In this document: positions 37,627 to 46,759 of the stretch, one piece after another
Position numbering within the stretch: position 1 is the stretch's first letter
Layout of the letters: each line of letters starts with the position of its first letter
NCBI GenBank assembly: GCA_963833235.1
Contig: CAWHXG010000003.1
Span: 276,711-340,710 of the forward strand
Direction of reading: 5' to 3'
DNA length: 64,000 nt
From: CAWHXG01 sp963833235
Lineage (GTDB): Bacteria; Pseudomonadota; Alphaproteobacteria; Rhodobacterales; Rhodobacteraceae
The notes under the pieces: model-generated
The model's database searches: none
The model's input: the letters and a program-made list of their open reading frames with translations, nothing else
What the model was told of the DNA's origin: nothing
Program-made: the position numbers and the translations under genes

Positions 37627-38628
37627 CTATTCGGCGGCTTCCCGCGGCGGTGGACCATCACTGTCGTCCGAGGTTCGCGGCTCTGTCGGCTCCGGGGAAC
37701 CTGCCGTGGGCGCGTCCGAAGCGTCGCCCGCCACTGGCTGCGTCTTGGCGCGTCGCGGCGCACGCGGGCGCCTCGGCTTCACCGCGGCACTCTCCGGCGT
37801 CTCTACCAGCCCGGCATCGGCACCGCCCAGATCCACCACCTCGGTCGCGTCCGCGCCGCTTTCGGCCGGCCTTTCAGAAGGGGCCTCCGGCGCGGCTGCT
37901 GCGGCTTCGGCATCCGACTGGCGATCTTCGCGAGGACCCTCGTTGCGATTATTTCGGCGGCGGCTTCGCTGGCCGCCCTGCCGGGGCTCTTGCGATCCGC
38001 CCGACTGGACGTCTGGCGCGCCTTGGCCCGCCCCCGCCTGTCTCTGAGCGTGATCCTGACCCTCAGAGGACTGAGGGTCGTCCTGGCCGTCCCGCCGGCC
38101 GCGGTCCCCGCCCTCGTCACGGTCACGGCCGCGATTGCGGTTGCCATGCTGACCGCCGTCCTGCGCAGCGGCATCGGCGGAGCCACCGCCTTGCTGATGG
38201 CCACCTTGCGGGCCGCCATTGCCCTGACCGTTGCCCTGCCCATTGCCTTGTGCGTAGCCGCCGGGGTTCTGGCCCTCGCGCGGGTTCTGGCCATGGTTGT
38301 TCTGCTGGCCACCCTGGCCGTTGTTCTGGTTCTGGCCGTTGTTCTGGTTCTGGCCTTCATGCTGCTCGCGGCGGGCATCGGCCTCGCGCTGCGCCTCGCC
38401 CAGCATCCTCAGGTAATGCTCCGCATGCTGCTGGAAATTCTCCAGCGCCACGCGATCGCCCGACAACTGCGCGTCCCGCGCGAGCTGCGTGTACTTATCG
38501 ATGATCTGCTGCGGCGTCCCACGCACCTTGCCCTCGGGGCCGGAACTGTCGAACACGCGGTTCGTGACGTTCCCCATCGACCGGTTGCGATTGGTCTTCG
38601 ACCGGGACCGTGACTTGGATGATCTCAT
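37627..38628 (-). CDS. DUF4167 protein with Q/N/G-rich disordered tail
   Basis: A conserved basic head (MRSSKSRSRSKTNRNRSMGN) and helical segment (VRGTPQQIIDKYTQLARDAQLSGDRVALENFQQHAEHY, residues ~36-75) match DUF4167, a family largely restricted to alphaproteobacteria and thought to be RNA- or ribosome-associated. The remaining ~250 of 333 residues are low complexity: Gln/Asn/Gly repeats (90-170), RD-rich stretches, then acidic and Pro-rich sequence. Part of the Q/N tract comes from an 18-bp tandem duplication. The molecular function is unknown. It is convergent with rsmA (26-bp gap) and 236 bp downstream of prmC on the same strand. Confidence 0.85.
   Translation of the reverse strand: MRSSKSRSRSKTNRNRSMGNVTNRVFDSSGPEGKVRGTPQQIIDKYTQLARDAQLSGDRVALENFQQHAEHYLRMLGEAQREADARREQHEGQNQNNGQNQNNGQGGQQNNHGQNPREGQNPGGYAQGNGQGNGQGNGGPQGGHQQGGGSADAAAQDGGQHGNRNRGRDRDEGGDRGRRDGQDDPQSSEGQDHAQRQAGAGQGAPDVQSGGSQEPRQGGQRSRRRNNRNEGPREDRQSDAEAAAAAPEAPSERPAESGADATEVVDLGGADAGLVETPESAAVKPRRPRAPRRAKTQPVAGDASDAPTAGSPEPTEPRTSDDSDGPPPREAAE
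38316..38351 (-). repeat. 18-bp tandem duplication inside the DUF4167 gene
   Basis: Two exact 18-bp copies (38316-38333 and 38334-38351) lie head to tail and encode two NQNNGQ-like units on the minus strand. The in-frame unit length means copy-number change would lengthen or shorten the disordered tract without breaking the gene. Confidence 0.85.
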
Positions 38629-38778
38629 TTGAATTTTTGCTCAGCCTTGTCGTTCGGGCGCAGTCCGAAAGGCGACTGCGCAAAGCGTGTGGCGCGCCAT
38701 GACTGCCTCAAGTGCGGCTTGATGTCAGGGGGACCATAAGGTGCCGACGCCCCGACATGGCGCTGTAGAGCATGCAGA

Positions 38779-38813
38779 GGCGGCGCGGGCAAGCGAATTT
38801 TCCCTTCGCCGCC
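38779..38813 (-). other. Possible hairpin downstream of prmC
   Basis: GGCGGCG (38779-38785) and CGCCGCC (38807-38813) are exact complements around a 21-nt loop, beginning about 50 bp after the prmC stop on its strand. A competing GCGAA/TTCGC pairing lies inside. No T-run follows, so it is at best a factor-dependent 3' end or stability element. Confidence 0.3.
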
Positions 38814-38864
38814 TACGTTTCACCACATCGGCGAACGGCGCGGATTTGTCAACAGGCCATGGCG

Positions 38865-39719
38865 CTAGGGGCGTGGGCCATGCGCCGCGACAACCCGGTC
38901 CCGCCCATTGAGGTCTTGCAGGACACGAACCATTGTAAGCCCCGCCTGCCCCGCAAGCCGCGCCACGTCCTGACCCTGGTCGGCGCCGATCTCCAGCAGC
39001 GCCCGGCCTCCGGCAGCCATATGAACGGCGATCCCGGATAGTATCACGGCGTAGGCCTCGAGGCCTGTCTCGCCGGGGCTCAGCGCCTGATGGGGTTCCC
39101 AGAGGCGGACCTCTGGCGAGAGGCCCGGCATCTCGCCCGCGGCGATGTAGGGAGGATTGGCGACGATCAGGTCGAACCGCCCCTCCACCCCCTGCCACCA
39201 GTCGGAGGGCATCAGTTGCACCCGGCCCTCGACCCGCAGGGTCGCGGCATTGCGTCGGCCGACATCCAAAGCGGCGGCAGAGATATCCGTGCCGGTGCCC
39301 CGCGCCTCCGGCCACTCCGCCAGCAAAGTCAGCAACAGACACCCGCTGCCCGTGCCAAGGTCGAGAACGGTGGCGGTCGGCCCTTCGCGCAGGGCCTCGG
39401 CGATCAGCGTCTCGCTGTCGGGCCGGGGGTCGAGCACGTCGGGCGTCACGATGAAGTCGCGGCCCCAGAAGGCCCGATGGCCCGTGATCTGCGAGACGGG
39501 TTGCCGCGCGCAGCGGGCCGTCAGCGCAGTGCCGTACCGGGCCGCGACAGACGGGTCCGCATGGTCGTGCAGTTCCGTTGCCAGCCCGGCCGCCGAGCGC
39601 CCGAGCGCCCAGGCCAGCAGCCGCCGCGCATCGCCGCCGGGGTCCGCCACCCCGGCGGCCCGCAGCTTCCGCACGGCCCCCGCAAGCAGGGCCGCCCCCG
39701 TCGGGGCATCCCCCGTCAA
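38865..39719 (-). CDS. prmC: Peptide chain release factor N5-glutamine methyltransferase PrmC
   Basis: PrmC methylates the glutamine of the GGQ motif in release factors 1 and 2. It is encoded directly after prfA, whose product is its substrate. The start is a TTG at 39719 overlapping the prfA stop (TTGA), implying translational coupling. The 284-residue protein has an N-terminal helical release-factor-binding domain and a Rossmann methyltransferase domain. Motif I is VLDLGTGSGCLLL (118-130), and the amide-methylating NPPY is at 188-191. Confidence 0.94.
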   Translation of the reverse strand: MTGDAPTGAALLAGAVRKLRAAGVADPGGDARRLLAWALGRSAAGLATELHDHADPSVAARYGTALTARCARQPVSQITGHRAFWGRDFIVTPDVLDPRPDSETLIAEALREGPTATVLDLGTGSGCLLLTLLAEWPEARGTGTDISAAALDVGRRNAATLRVEGRVQLMPSDWWQGVEGRFDLIVANPPYIAAGEMPGLSPEVRLWEPHQALSPGETGLEAYAVILSGIAVHMAAGGRALLEIGADQGQDVARLAGQAGLTMVRVLQDLNGRDRVVAAHGPRP

Positions 39720-40771
39720 GGCTGCAGGTCGGCCAGCCGGGCGGCCTGATCCTCGGCCACGAGGGCATCGATGAATTCGTCCAGGTCGCCCTGCATCACC
39801 TGATCCAGCCTGTAGAGGGTGAGGTTGATGCGGTGGTCGGTCACGCGGCCCTGCGGGAAGTTGTAGGTGCGGATCCGTTCGGACCGGTCGCCGCTGCCCA
39901 CCTGCGCGCGCCTGTCGGCGGCACGGGCATCGTCGGCCTGCTGTCGTTCCAGATCGTAGAGCTTGGTGCGCAGCACCTGCATGGCGATTGCACGGTTCTG
40001 GTGCTGCGATTTCTCCGAGCTGGTCACCACGATGCCGGACGGCACGTGTGTGATCCGCACCGCGCTGTCGGTCGTGTTCACGTGCTGGCCGCCTGCGCCG
40101 CTGGCCCGCATCGTGTCGATGCGCAGGTCGTTCTGGTCGATGGCGATGTCGACTTCGGCCGCCTCGGGCAGCACCGCCACGGTGGCAGCACTGGTATGCA
40201 CCCGCCCGCCCGATTCCGTCGCCGGCACGCGTTGCACCCGGTGCACGCCGCTCTCGAACTTCATCCGCGCAAAGACGCCCTCGCCGCGCAGGCTCGCCAC
40301 CACCTCCCGCACGCCGCCAAGCTCCGTCAGCGCCTCTTCCACGATCTCCATCCGCCAGCCGCTGCGTTCGGCATGGCGCTGGTACATCCGCAAAAGATCC
40401 GCCGCAAAAAGCGCCGCCTCCTCACCGCCCGTCCCGGGCCGGATCTCGATCATCGCGGGCCGCGCATCGGCGGCGTCCTTCGGCAGCAGGGCCAGTTGCA
40501 GATCCCGCTCCAGCCCCGGCAAACGGTTGCGCAGGGTAGAAAGCTCGTCCTCGGCCAGCGCCTTCATCTCGGGATCGGCCAGCATCGCCTCGGCGGCGGC
40601 GATGTCGGCCCCCATGCGGCGATAGGCCTGGATGCCAGCCACTACCGGCCGAAGTTCCGCGTATTCCCGGCTCAGCGCGGCGATCTGATCGCTCGGCGCG
40701 CCGCCCGCAAGCTTCGCCTCGAGAAACTCGAACCGTCCGACGATCTGATCCAGCTTCTCGGGTGGCACCAT
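39716..40771 (-). CDS. prfA: Peptide chain release factor 1 (RF1)
   Basis: RF1 terminates translation at UAA and UAG. I place the start at ATG 40771 (MVPPEKLDQIVGRFEFLEAK), giving 351 residues. The frame extends upstream but without family similarity. The anticodon-like tripeptide motif PAT (183-185) identifies RF1 rather than RF2, and the catalytic GGQ is at 227-229 in GAGGQHVN. The C-terminus carries RIRTYNFPQGRVTDHRI, a release-factor signature. prmC follows with overlapping codons. The DUF1499 gene ends 55 bp upstream on the same strand. Confidence 0.96.
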   Translation of the reverse strand: MVPPEKLDQIVGRFEFLEAKLAGGAPSDQIAALSREYAELRPVVAGIQAYRRMGADIAAAEAMLADPEMKALAEDELSTLRNRLPGLERDLQLALLPKDAADARPAMIEIRPGTGGEEAALFAADLLRMYQRHAERSGWRMEIVEEALTELGGVREVVASLRGEGVFARMKFESGVHRVQRVPATESGGRVHTSAATVAVLPEAAEVDIAIDQNDLRIDTMRASGAGGQHVNTTDSAVRITHVPSGIVVTSSEKSQHQNRAIAMQVLRTKLYDLERQQADDARAADRRAQVGSGDRSERIRTYNFPQGRVTDHRINLTLYRLDQVMQGDLDEFIDALVAEDQAARLADLQP

Positions 40772-40826
40772 GGCGTCCCTGTCGCCGAAGGGCCGCGGGG
40801 CGTCAAGGCCCCGGGTGGCCGCGGGA

Positions 40827-41285
40827 TCAGGGCTGCAGCGCCGACAGCCAACGGCGGACCCGCGCCTGGTTGACGCCCATGTCGTCCTGCCCGAACCGCA
40901 GCCGCGAGAGGATCGCCAGCCGCGCGCCATCGCCGTCCGGAAGCGCCCTGACCGAGATGTAATCGGGAAAGCCCCAGATCTTGGAGCGGGCGACATATGT
41001 CGCGTGCCCTGCCTCGACCGAGCCCGCAAGCCGTTCCGTCCGGGGCTCGGCGAGCGCGATCCTGTCGATCCCCGTCATCAGCGCCTGCGGTGTCCTCTCG
41101 AAGCGCGGGCTCTGCAGGTCGCCGTCCGTGGGTCGAACCAGGAACGCGCCCGTCGTCTCGGCCGCCCCTTCGGTCATCGGGTCGACGTGCCACACGGCCG
41201 GGTCGCTTGGCGCCAGGCGCACAGCGGCCCCGGCGGCCAGGGCCAGGACCAGCAGGATCGCGAGGATCCAGATCACATAGGTCAT
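40827..41285 (-). CDS. DUF1499 family membrane-anchored protein
   Basis: The 152-residue protein has one N-terminal hydrophobic helix (MTYVIWILAILLVLALAAGAAV) and a DUF1499-like domain, seen in the TYVARSKIWGFPDYISVRALPDGDGARLAILSRLRFGQDDMGVNQARV block. The family function is unknown. I chose ATG 41285 because AGAGGAG is well placed upstream. It lies just upstream of prfA on the same strand and is divergent from mazG. Confidence 0.75.
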   Translation of the reverse strand: MTYVIWILAILLVLALAAGAAVRLAPSDPAVWHVDPMTEGAAETTGAFLVRPTDGDLQSPRFERTPQALMTGIDRIALAEPRTERLAGSVEAGHATYVARSKIWGFPDYISVRALPDGDGARLAILSRLRFGQDDMGVNQARVRRWLSALQP

Positions 41286-41395
41286 TGCGGGCTCTCCTCT
41301 TTGCGGCAAGGTGGGTGCGGGCTGCGCGGCTTGCAAGGCAGCTGCGCCTGGAGGCCCCGTGCGGGCGGCGGCCCGCCAAGGGAAGGAGGCGCCCA

Positions 41396-42223
41396 ATGCG
41401 TGAGGACGACCCGCTGCTGCACGATCCGGATGGCGGCATGCCCCGCCTGCTGGCGATCATGCGCCGCCTGCGCGACCCCCAGACGGGGTGCCCCTGGGAC
41501 GTCGCGCAGACGTTCCAGTCAATCGCGCCCTACACGATCGAGGAGGCCTACGAGGTGGCCGACGCCATCGAACGGCGAGCCTGGGGCGACCTGATGGGCG
41601 AGCTGGGCGATCTGCTGCTGCAGGTCGCCTACCACGCCGAGATCGGCGCCGAGGCCGGGCATTTCGATTTCGCCGGCATCGCACGGGCCATCGGCGACAA
41701 GATGATCGCGCGGCACCCGCACGTCTTCGGCGAAGAGCGCCGCGAGCAGAGCGCCGCTCAGCAATCCGCCAACTGGGAGGCGACCAAGGCGGCCGAACGC
41801 GCCGCGAAGGCGAGGGGCGGCGTGCTCGATGACGTGGCCATCGCGCTGCCGGCGCTGCTGCGTGCCGAGAAGCTGCAGAAGCGGGCGGCGCGCGTGGGCT
41901 TCGACTGGCCCGACGCAGGCGCGGTCCTGGCTAAGATCGCCGAGGAGGCGGGTGAGCTGACGGAGGCCGCGGCGGGCAAGGACCAGGCCGCCATCGCCGA
42001 CGAGATGGGCGATCTGCTGTTCGCGCTCGCCAACCTCGCCCGGCATCTGGAAGTGGACCCGGAGGCCGCGCTGCGGGGCACCAACGCCAAGTTCCAGCGC
42101 CGCTTCGAAGCGATCGAGGCGCGACTGGCCGAGGCCGGGCGCAGCCCCGCCGCGGCGAGCCTGGCCGAGATGGAGGAAATCTGGACCGACGTGAAGCGCG
42201 CCGAGAAGGCCGGCCGCGCCTGA
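41396..42223 (+). CDS. mazG: Nucleoside triphosphate pyrophosphohydrolase MazG
   Basis: MazG hydrolyses NTPs and dNTPs to the monophosphates and pyrophosphate, a housecleaning and (p)ppGpp-linked activity. The 275-residue protein starts at ATG 41396 after GGAAGGAGG. It has two MazG repeats: the first with CPWDVAQTFQSIAPYTIEEAYEVADAI and GELGDLLLQVAYHAEI, the second with KIAEEAGELTEA and DEMGDLLFALANLARHL. Both repeats keep the ExxE...ExxD metal-binding pattern. Confidence 0.94.
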   Translation: MREDDPLLHDPDGGMPRLLAIMRRLRDPQTGCPWDVAQTFQSIAPYTIEEAYEVADAIERRAWGDLMGELGDLLLQVAYHAEIGAEAGHFDFAGIARAIGDKMIARHPHVFGEERREQSAAQQSANWEATKAAERAAKARGGVLDDVAIALPALLRAEKLQKRAARVGFDWPDAGAVLAKIAEEAGELTEAAAGKDQAAIADEMGDLLFALANLARHLEVDPEAALRGTNAKFQRRFEAIEARLAEAGRSPAAASLAEMEEIWTDVKRAEKAGRA

Positions 42224-42285
42224 CGCCTTTCCTTTCGCGCCCCGGCGCGGCACGGTCGCAAGGCAGACAGTTCAGGAGGGGCCCC

Positions 42286-43227
42286 GTGGCACCGCGCAAG
42301 ATCATCATCGACACCGATCCCGGTCAGGACGACGCCGTCGCGATCCTGCTGGCGCTGGCCAGCCCCGACGAGCTTGACGTGCTGGCCCTGACCGCCGTCG
42401 CCGGCAACGTGCCGCTGGAGCTGACCGCGAAGAACGCCCGCATCGTCTGCGAGCTGGCACGACGCCCTGACCTGCCGGTCTATGCCGGGGCCGACGCGCC
42501 GATGGAGCGGCCGCTGCGCACGGCCGAGCACGTGCATGGCGACACCGGGCTCAACGGCCCGAAGCTGCCGGACCCCACGATGAAACTGGCCAAGGGACAC
42601 GCGGTGGATTTCATCGTCGAAACCCTGCGCAGCGAGGCGGAAGGCAGCATCACGCTCTGCGCGCTCGGCCCGCTCACCAACATCGCGCTGGCGCTGCACA
42701 AGGCCCCCGAGATCGCCGGGCGGATCCAGGAGATCGTTCTGATGGGTGGCGCCTATTTCGAGGTGGGCAACATCACGCCCGCCGCCGAATTCAACATCTT
42801 CGTCGATCCCGAGGCCGCGCAGATCGTCATGCGCTGCGGCGCGCCGATCACGATCATGCCGCTCGACGCGACCCACAAGGCGCTGACCACGGGCGCCCGG
42901 GTCGATGCCTTCCGCGCGCTGGAGACCCATGTGGGCCGCGCGGTCGCCGAGTGGACGGATTTCTTCGAGCGCTTCGACAAGGAAAAATACGCGAGCCCCG
43001 GTGCGCCGCTCCACGACCCATGCGTGATCGCTTACCTCCTGCAGCCCGATCTCTTCAGCGGCCGCCACGTGAACGTCGAGGTCGAGACCCACAGCGAGCT
43101 GACCCGCGGCATGACCGTAGCCGATTGGTGGGGCGTGACCGACCGCGAGCCCAACGCCACCTTCATGGGCGATGTCGATGCCGAAGGGTTCTTCGCGCTC
43201 CTGACCGAGCGCCTGGCCCGCTTCTGA
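42286..43227 (+). CDS. Inosine-uridine preferring nucleoside hydrolase (IunH/Rih type)
   Basis: This enzyme hydrolyses the N-glycosidic bond of ribonucleosides for salvage. GTG 42286 follows CAGGAGGGG. The 313-residue protein has the calcium-binding signature DTDPGQDD (9-16) near its start, EIVLMGGAYFEVGNITPAAEFNIFVDPEAA (family signature) and a C-terminal catalytic-region AYLLQPDLF. Substrate preference among purine and pyrimidine nucleosides cannot be read from the sequence. It lies 62 bp after mazG, possibly cotranscribed. Confidence 0.9.
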   Translation: MAPRKIIIDTDPGQDDAVAILLALASPDELDVLALTAVAGNVPLELTAKNARIVCELARRPDLPVYAGADAPMERPLRTAEHVHGDTGLNGPKLPDPTMKLAKGHAVDFIVETLRSEAEGSITLCALGPLTNIALALHKAPEIAGRIQEIVLMGGAYFEVGNITPAAEFNIFVDPEAAQIVMRCGAPITIMPLDATHKALTTGARVDAFRALETHVGRAVAEWTDFFERFDKEKYASPGAPLHDPCVIAYLLQPDLFSGRHVNVEVETHSELTRGMTVADWWGVTDREPNATFMGDVDAEGFFALLTERLARF

Positions 43228-43315
43228 CCGGGCTGGCCGCGGCGCACCGCAGCCCCTAAATGTGCGGCATCCCGCCGCTCGCCCGCCTGGCGGGGCAGCC
43301 CGCAAGGCCATACCC

Positions 43316-44740
43316 ATGACGCTCCACATTCCCTTCGACAACAGCTATGCCCGCCTGCCCGAGCGGTTCTACGTGCGGCAGCCGGCGGCGCCGGTGCGGG
43401 CGCCCAGGCTGCTGGCCCTGAACGATGGGCTGGTCGAAGAGCTCAACCTCGATCCCGCGGCCCTGCGGTCGGCGGAGGGTGTGGCGATGCTGGCCGGCAA
43501 TGCCATGCCAGAGGGGGCGGACCCGCTGGCGCAAGCCTATGCCGGGCACCAGTTCGGCGGCTGGTCGCCGCAGCTGGGCGATGGGCGGGCGCTGCTCCTT
43601 GGCGAAGTGCTGGACCGCGAGGGGCGGCGGCGCGACATCGCGCTGAAGGGCTCTGGCCCCACGCCCTTCAGCCGGATGGGCGACGGGCGGGCCTGGCTCG
43701 GGCCGGTCCTGCGCGAGTATCTGGTGAGCGAGGCGATGCATGCCCTCGGCATCCCGACCTCGCGCGCGCTGGCTGCGGTCGCCACCGGAGACGTCGTGCT
43801 GCGCGAACGGCCGCTGCCCGGGGCGGTGCTGACCCGCGTGGCCGCCAGCCACATCCGGGTCGGCACGTTCCAGTTCTTCGCCGCCCGGGGCGATATAGAT
43901 GCTCTGAAGGCCTTGGCCGACCATGTGATCGCCCGGCACTATCCTCAGGCGGACGACCCGCAAGGTCTTTTCGCCGCGGTGGTCGCCCGGCAGGCCAAGC
44001 TGATCGCCGCCTGGATGTCGGTCGGGTTCGTCCACGGCGTGATGAACACCGACAATTGCCAGATCGCCGGCGAGACCATCGATTACGGCCCGTGCGCCTT
44101 CATGGATGCCTACGCCTCTGCCCGCGTCTTCAGCGCCATCGACAGCTTCGGGCGCTATGCCTACGACCAGCAGCCCGACATCGCGCTTTGGAACCTCGCG
44201 CAGTTCGGAAGCTGCCTTCTGCCCCTGATGGACGGGCCGCAGGACGCGGCCGCAGAGCGATTGACCAAGGTGCTGCATGGGTTTCCGAAGCTCTACGCTG
44301 CAGCCTGGAAGGCGCGCTTCACCGCCAAGCTCGGCCTGCGCGAGGTGCAGCCAGACGATGACGCGCTGATCGAGGGTATGCTGGCCGCGATGGAAGCGGG
44401 TGGCGCGGACTTCACCAATACCTTTGCCGGCCTCGCAACGGGCACGGCGGCGCAGGCCTTCGCCGATCCGGCTCCCTTTGAAGCCTGGGCGCCGGCCCAT
44501 GCCGCACGGTGCGAGGCGCAGGGCGGGCCGGACCTGGCCCTGATGGCGCGGTCCAACCCCGCCGTCATCCCCCGGAACCACCGCGTGGAGCAGGCGATCG
44601 ACGCCGCCGTCGCCGACGATCTCGCCCCGTTCAGGGCCCTTCTTGCCGCAGTCACGGCGCCGTTCGCAGCGTCCGACCCGGCCTTCACCGCCCCGCCCGG
44701 CCCGGGCGAGGCGGTGACCCGCACCTTCTGCGGCACCTGA
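43316..44740 (+). CDS. selO: Protein adenylyltransferase SelO (YdiU family)
   Basis: SelO is a pseudokinase-fold enzyme that AMPylates protein hydroxyl groups and is linked to redox homeostasis. I start it at ATG 43316 (MTLHIPFDNSYARLPERFY), which matches the family N-terminus and has AAGG upstream, giving 474 residues. Conserved blocks are GHQFGGWSPQLGDGRA, LKGSGPTPFSR, LREYLVSEAMHALG, TFQFFA, HGVMNTDN and DYGPCAFMDAY. The C-terminus ends TFCGT, with Cys at the antepenultimate position where animal SelO has selenocysteine. Confidence 0.93.
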   Translation: MTLHIPFDNSYARLPERFYVRQPAAPVRAPRLLALNDGLVEELNLDPAALRSAEGVAMLAGNAMPEGADPLAQAYAGHQFGGWSPQLGDGRALLLGEVLDREGRRRDIALKGSGPTPFSRMGDGRAWLGPVLREYLVSEAMHALGIPTSRALAAVATGDVVLRERPLPGAVLTRVAASHIRVGTFQFFAARGDIDALKALADHVIARHYPQADDPQGLFAAVVARQAKLIAAWMSVGFVHGVMNTDNCQIAGETIDYGPCAFMDAYASARVFSAIDSFGRYAYDQQPDIALWNLAQFGSCLLPLMDGPQDAAAERLTKVLHGFPKLYAAAWKARFTAKLGLREVQPDDDALIEGMLAAMEAGGADFTNTFAGLATGTAAQAFADPAPFEAWAPAHAARCEAQGGPDLALMARSNPAVIPRNHRVEQAIDAAVADDLAPFRALLAAVTAPFAASDPAFTAPPGPGEAVTRTFCGT

Positions 44741-44756
44741 ACGCGACCCGGCCGGT

Positions 44757-45299
44757 TCAGCGCCCCATCACGGCCGTCAGCACCATCGTCGCCAGCGTGT
44801 AGAGCAGCACGGCGCCCCCGATCAGGAAGTAGTGCCAGTTCTTGCCCAGCGTGGAGCGCGCGAGCTGCGTGGCCTGGTGCATCAGCTCCGGCCACGTGTA
44901 GCTCACGAAATCGCCCTGGGTGAACACCGCCTTGATCCGCCCCTCGCTGTCGACCACGGGAAGACGCCGGAACCGCTCGTTCGACATAATGCGCAGCCAG
45001 TCCACCACGTCGTCGTCCTCGTGGGCGAGCCGCGGATTGGTGGTCATGACCTCGCTCAGCCGGGTCTCGTCGGGGACCAGGTGCCCATTGACCAGCTTCT
45101 TCATGACGTCGCGTTCGGTGAAGACGCCGATCACCTTCTCGTCGGGATCGATGATGATGACCGAGCCGTAGTTCTTCTCGCACATCGCCGCGATCGCGTC
45201 TGACGCCAGCGCGTCGGGCGGAAATGTCAGCGGCTTCGGCATCGAGCCCCATTCGGCGCGGTCCTTGATCCGCATGGCCGGTGACGTCTTGGCAGCCAT
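44757..45299 (-). CDS. Tandem CBS-domain protein with C-terminal membrane helix
   Basis: The 180-residue protein has two CBS domains forming a Bateman module (about residues 20-80 and 85-145; VIGVFTERDVMKKLV, RFRRLPVVDSEGRIKAVFTQGDF). A C-terminal hydrophobic helix follows (YFLIGGAVLLYTLATMVLTAV, about 157-177). CBS pairs usually sense adenosyl ligands. Here the module would be membrane-tethered. The ligand and partner are unknown. ATG 45299 follows GGGAG. It converges with selO (16-bp gap) and is divergent from the antiporter gene. Confidence 0.85.
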   Translation of the reverse strand: MAAKTSPAMRIKDRAEWGSMPKPLTFPPDALASDAIAAMCEKNYGSVIIIDPDEKVIGVFTERDVMKKLVNGHLVPDETRLSEVMTTNPRLAHEDDDVVDWLRIMSNERFRRLPVVDSEGRIKAVFTQGDFVSYTWPELMHQATQLARSTLGKNWHYFLIGGAVLLYTLATMVLTAVMGR

Positions 45300-45445
45300 C
45301 GCCGCTCTCCCTGTCTGTTGATCGTCGGGGTCACACTAGCGCAGCCGTTCGCTGGGGCAAAGGTACCGCATGGGGGCGGGTTTTCGGGCTCCCTGCCCCA
45401 TGTTAGGGCGCACCATCCCCGCCAGCGTCAGCCAAGGATCCCCAA

Positions 45446-46696
45446 GTGACCGGATTGCAGATCGCCTCGCTCCTCATCGTCATGGCCGGGGCGTTCGGCG
45501 CGCTCAACGCGCTGTTCCTGCGTCTGCCCACCTCCATCGGCATCCTCGTGGTCGCACTCGTCGCCTCCTTCACGCTCCTCGGGATCGACCTGGCCGCCCC
45601 GGGTCTGGAGATCGCCGCGAATGTCGGCGGGCTGGTGGACGGCTTCGACTTCTCCGCCACCCTTCTGGAGGGCATGCTGGGCCTGCTCCTCTTCGCCGGC
45701 GCGCTGCATGTGAAGGTGACCGACCTGCGGGCGCAATGGCGGGTGATCCTGACAATGGCGACCCTCGGCGTGGCCATCTCGGCCGGGATCGTCGCCATCG
45801 GCGGCATGGCGATCTTCGGGATGCCGCTGATCGTCGCGCTGATCTTCGGCACGATCGTCTCGCCCACCGATCCCGTGGCGGTGATGGGCGTTCTAGAAGA
45901 GGCGCAGCTCGATCCGCGCCTCGAGACGCAGATCGCCGGCGAGAGCCTTTTCAACGATGGGGTGGGCTACGTCCTCTTCCTCGTGCTCGTGGGCATCGCC
46001 TTTCCGGCCACGGCGGCCCATCACGGCGAAGGCTTCCTCGCGCCCGTCATCCTCTTCTTTCGTGAGGCCGTGGGCGGGGCGGTGCTTGGCCTCGGCCTCG
46101 GCTGGATCGTCTTCCAGGTCATGCGGCGGATCGACGATTACGGGGTCGAGGTGCTGATCACGCTAGGCCTCGCCTTCGGGGGCTATGAGATGGCCGTCGC
46201 CCTTGGCGTCTCGGCGCCGATCATGGCGGTGACCGCGGGCCTGATGATCGGCGACCACGCGTGGACCCATGCCATGAGCGCCGCCACCCGCGACGCGCTC
46301 GACATGTTCTGGAGGATCGTCGACGAGATGCTGAACGCGGTGCTTTTCCTGATGATCGGATTCGAGGTCTTCGCCGTCACCTTCGACGGGAATCTGCTGC
46401 GTATCGGCGCCGCCTCCATCGCGCTGGTGCTCTTCGCCCGGCTCGTCGCCGTGACCGTCCCGGCATGGCTTCTGCGCGGGCGCGACCTGCCGCGCGGCAT
46501 GATCCCGGTGATGACCTGGGGTGGGCTGAAGGGCGGGATCTCCATCGCGCTGGCGCTCTCGCTGCCGGAAAACGAATGGAAGCCGATCATCCTCACGGCC
46601 ACCTATGTCGTGGTGGTCTTCTCGATCCTGGTGCAGGGCCTGACGGTGGCGCGCCTGGCGCGGCGGGTCACCGCGCCTCATCCCCGGGGCGACTGA
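45446..46696 (+). CDS. CPA1-type Na+/H+ antiporter
   Basis: This polytopic 416-residue antiporter has about 12 hydrophobic segments. CPA1 hallmarks are visible: SPTDPVAVMGVL (about 131-142) and GESLFNDGVGYV with the ND pair involved in cation binding (about 165-176). MTWGGLKGGISIALALSLP lies near residue 353 in the C-terminal half. It probably exchanges Na+ or K+ for H+ across the inner membrane. The start is GTG 45446 with AAGGA eight bases upstream. It is divergent from the CBS gene, a pairing that could reflect shared regulation. Confidence 0.9.
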   Translation: MTGLQIASLLIVMAGAFGALNALFLRLPTSIGILVVALVASFTLLGIDLAAPGLEIAANVGGLVDGFDFSATLLEGMLGLLLFAGALHVKVTDLRAQWRVILTMATLGVAISAGIVAIGGMAIFGMPLIVALIFGTIVSPTDPVAVMGVLEEAQLDPRLETQIAGESLFNDGVGYVLFLVLVGIAFPATAAHHGEGFLAPVILFFREAVGGAVLGLGLGWIVFQVMRRIDDYGVEVLITLGLAFGGYEMAVALGVSAPIMAVTAGLMIGDHAWTHAMSAATRDALDMFWRIVDEMLNAVLFLMIGFEVFAVTFDGNLLRIGAASIALVLFARLVAVTVPAWLLRGRDLPRGMIPVMTWGGLKGGISIALALSLPENEWKPIILTATYVVVVFSILVQGLTVARLARRVTAPHPRGD

Positions 46697-46759
46697 ACTT
46701 TAAGACCGCTCACCGAGTTGTCCGCCCGCACACTTGACCGTTCCAACAGGAGCCGACCC

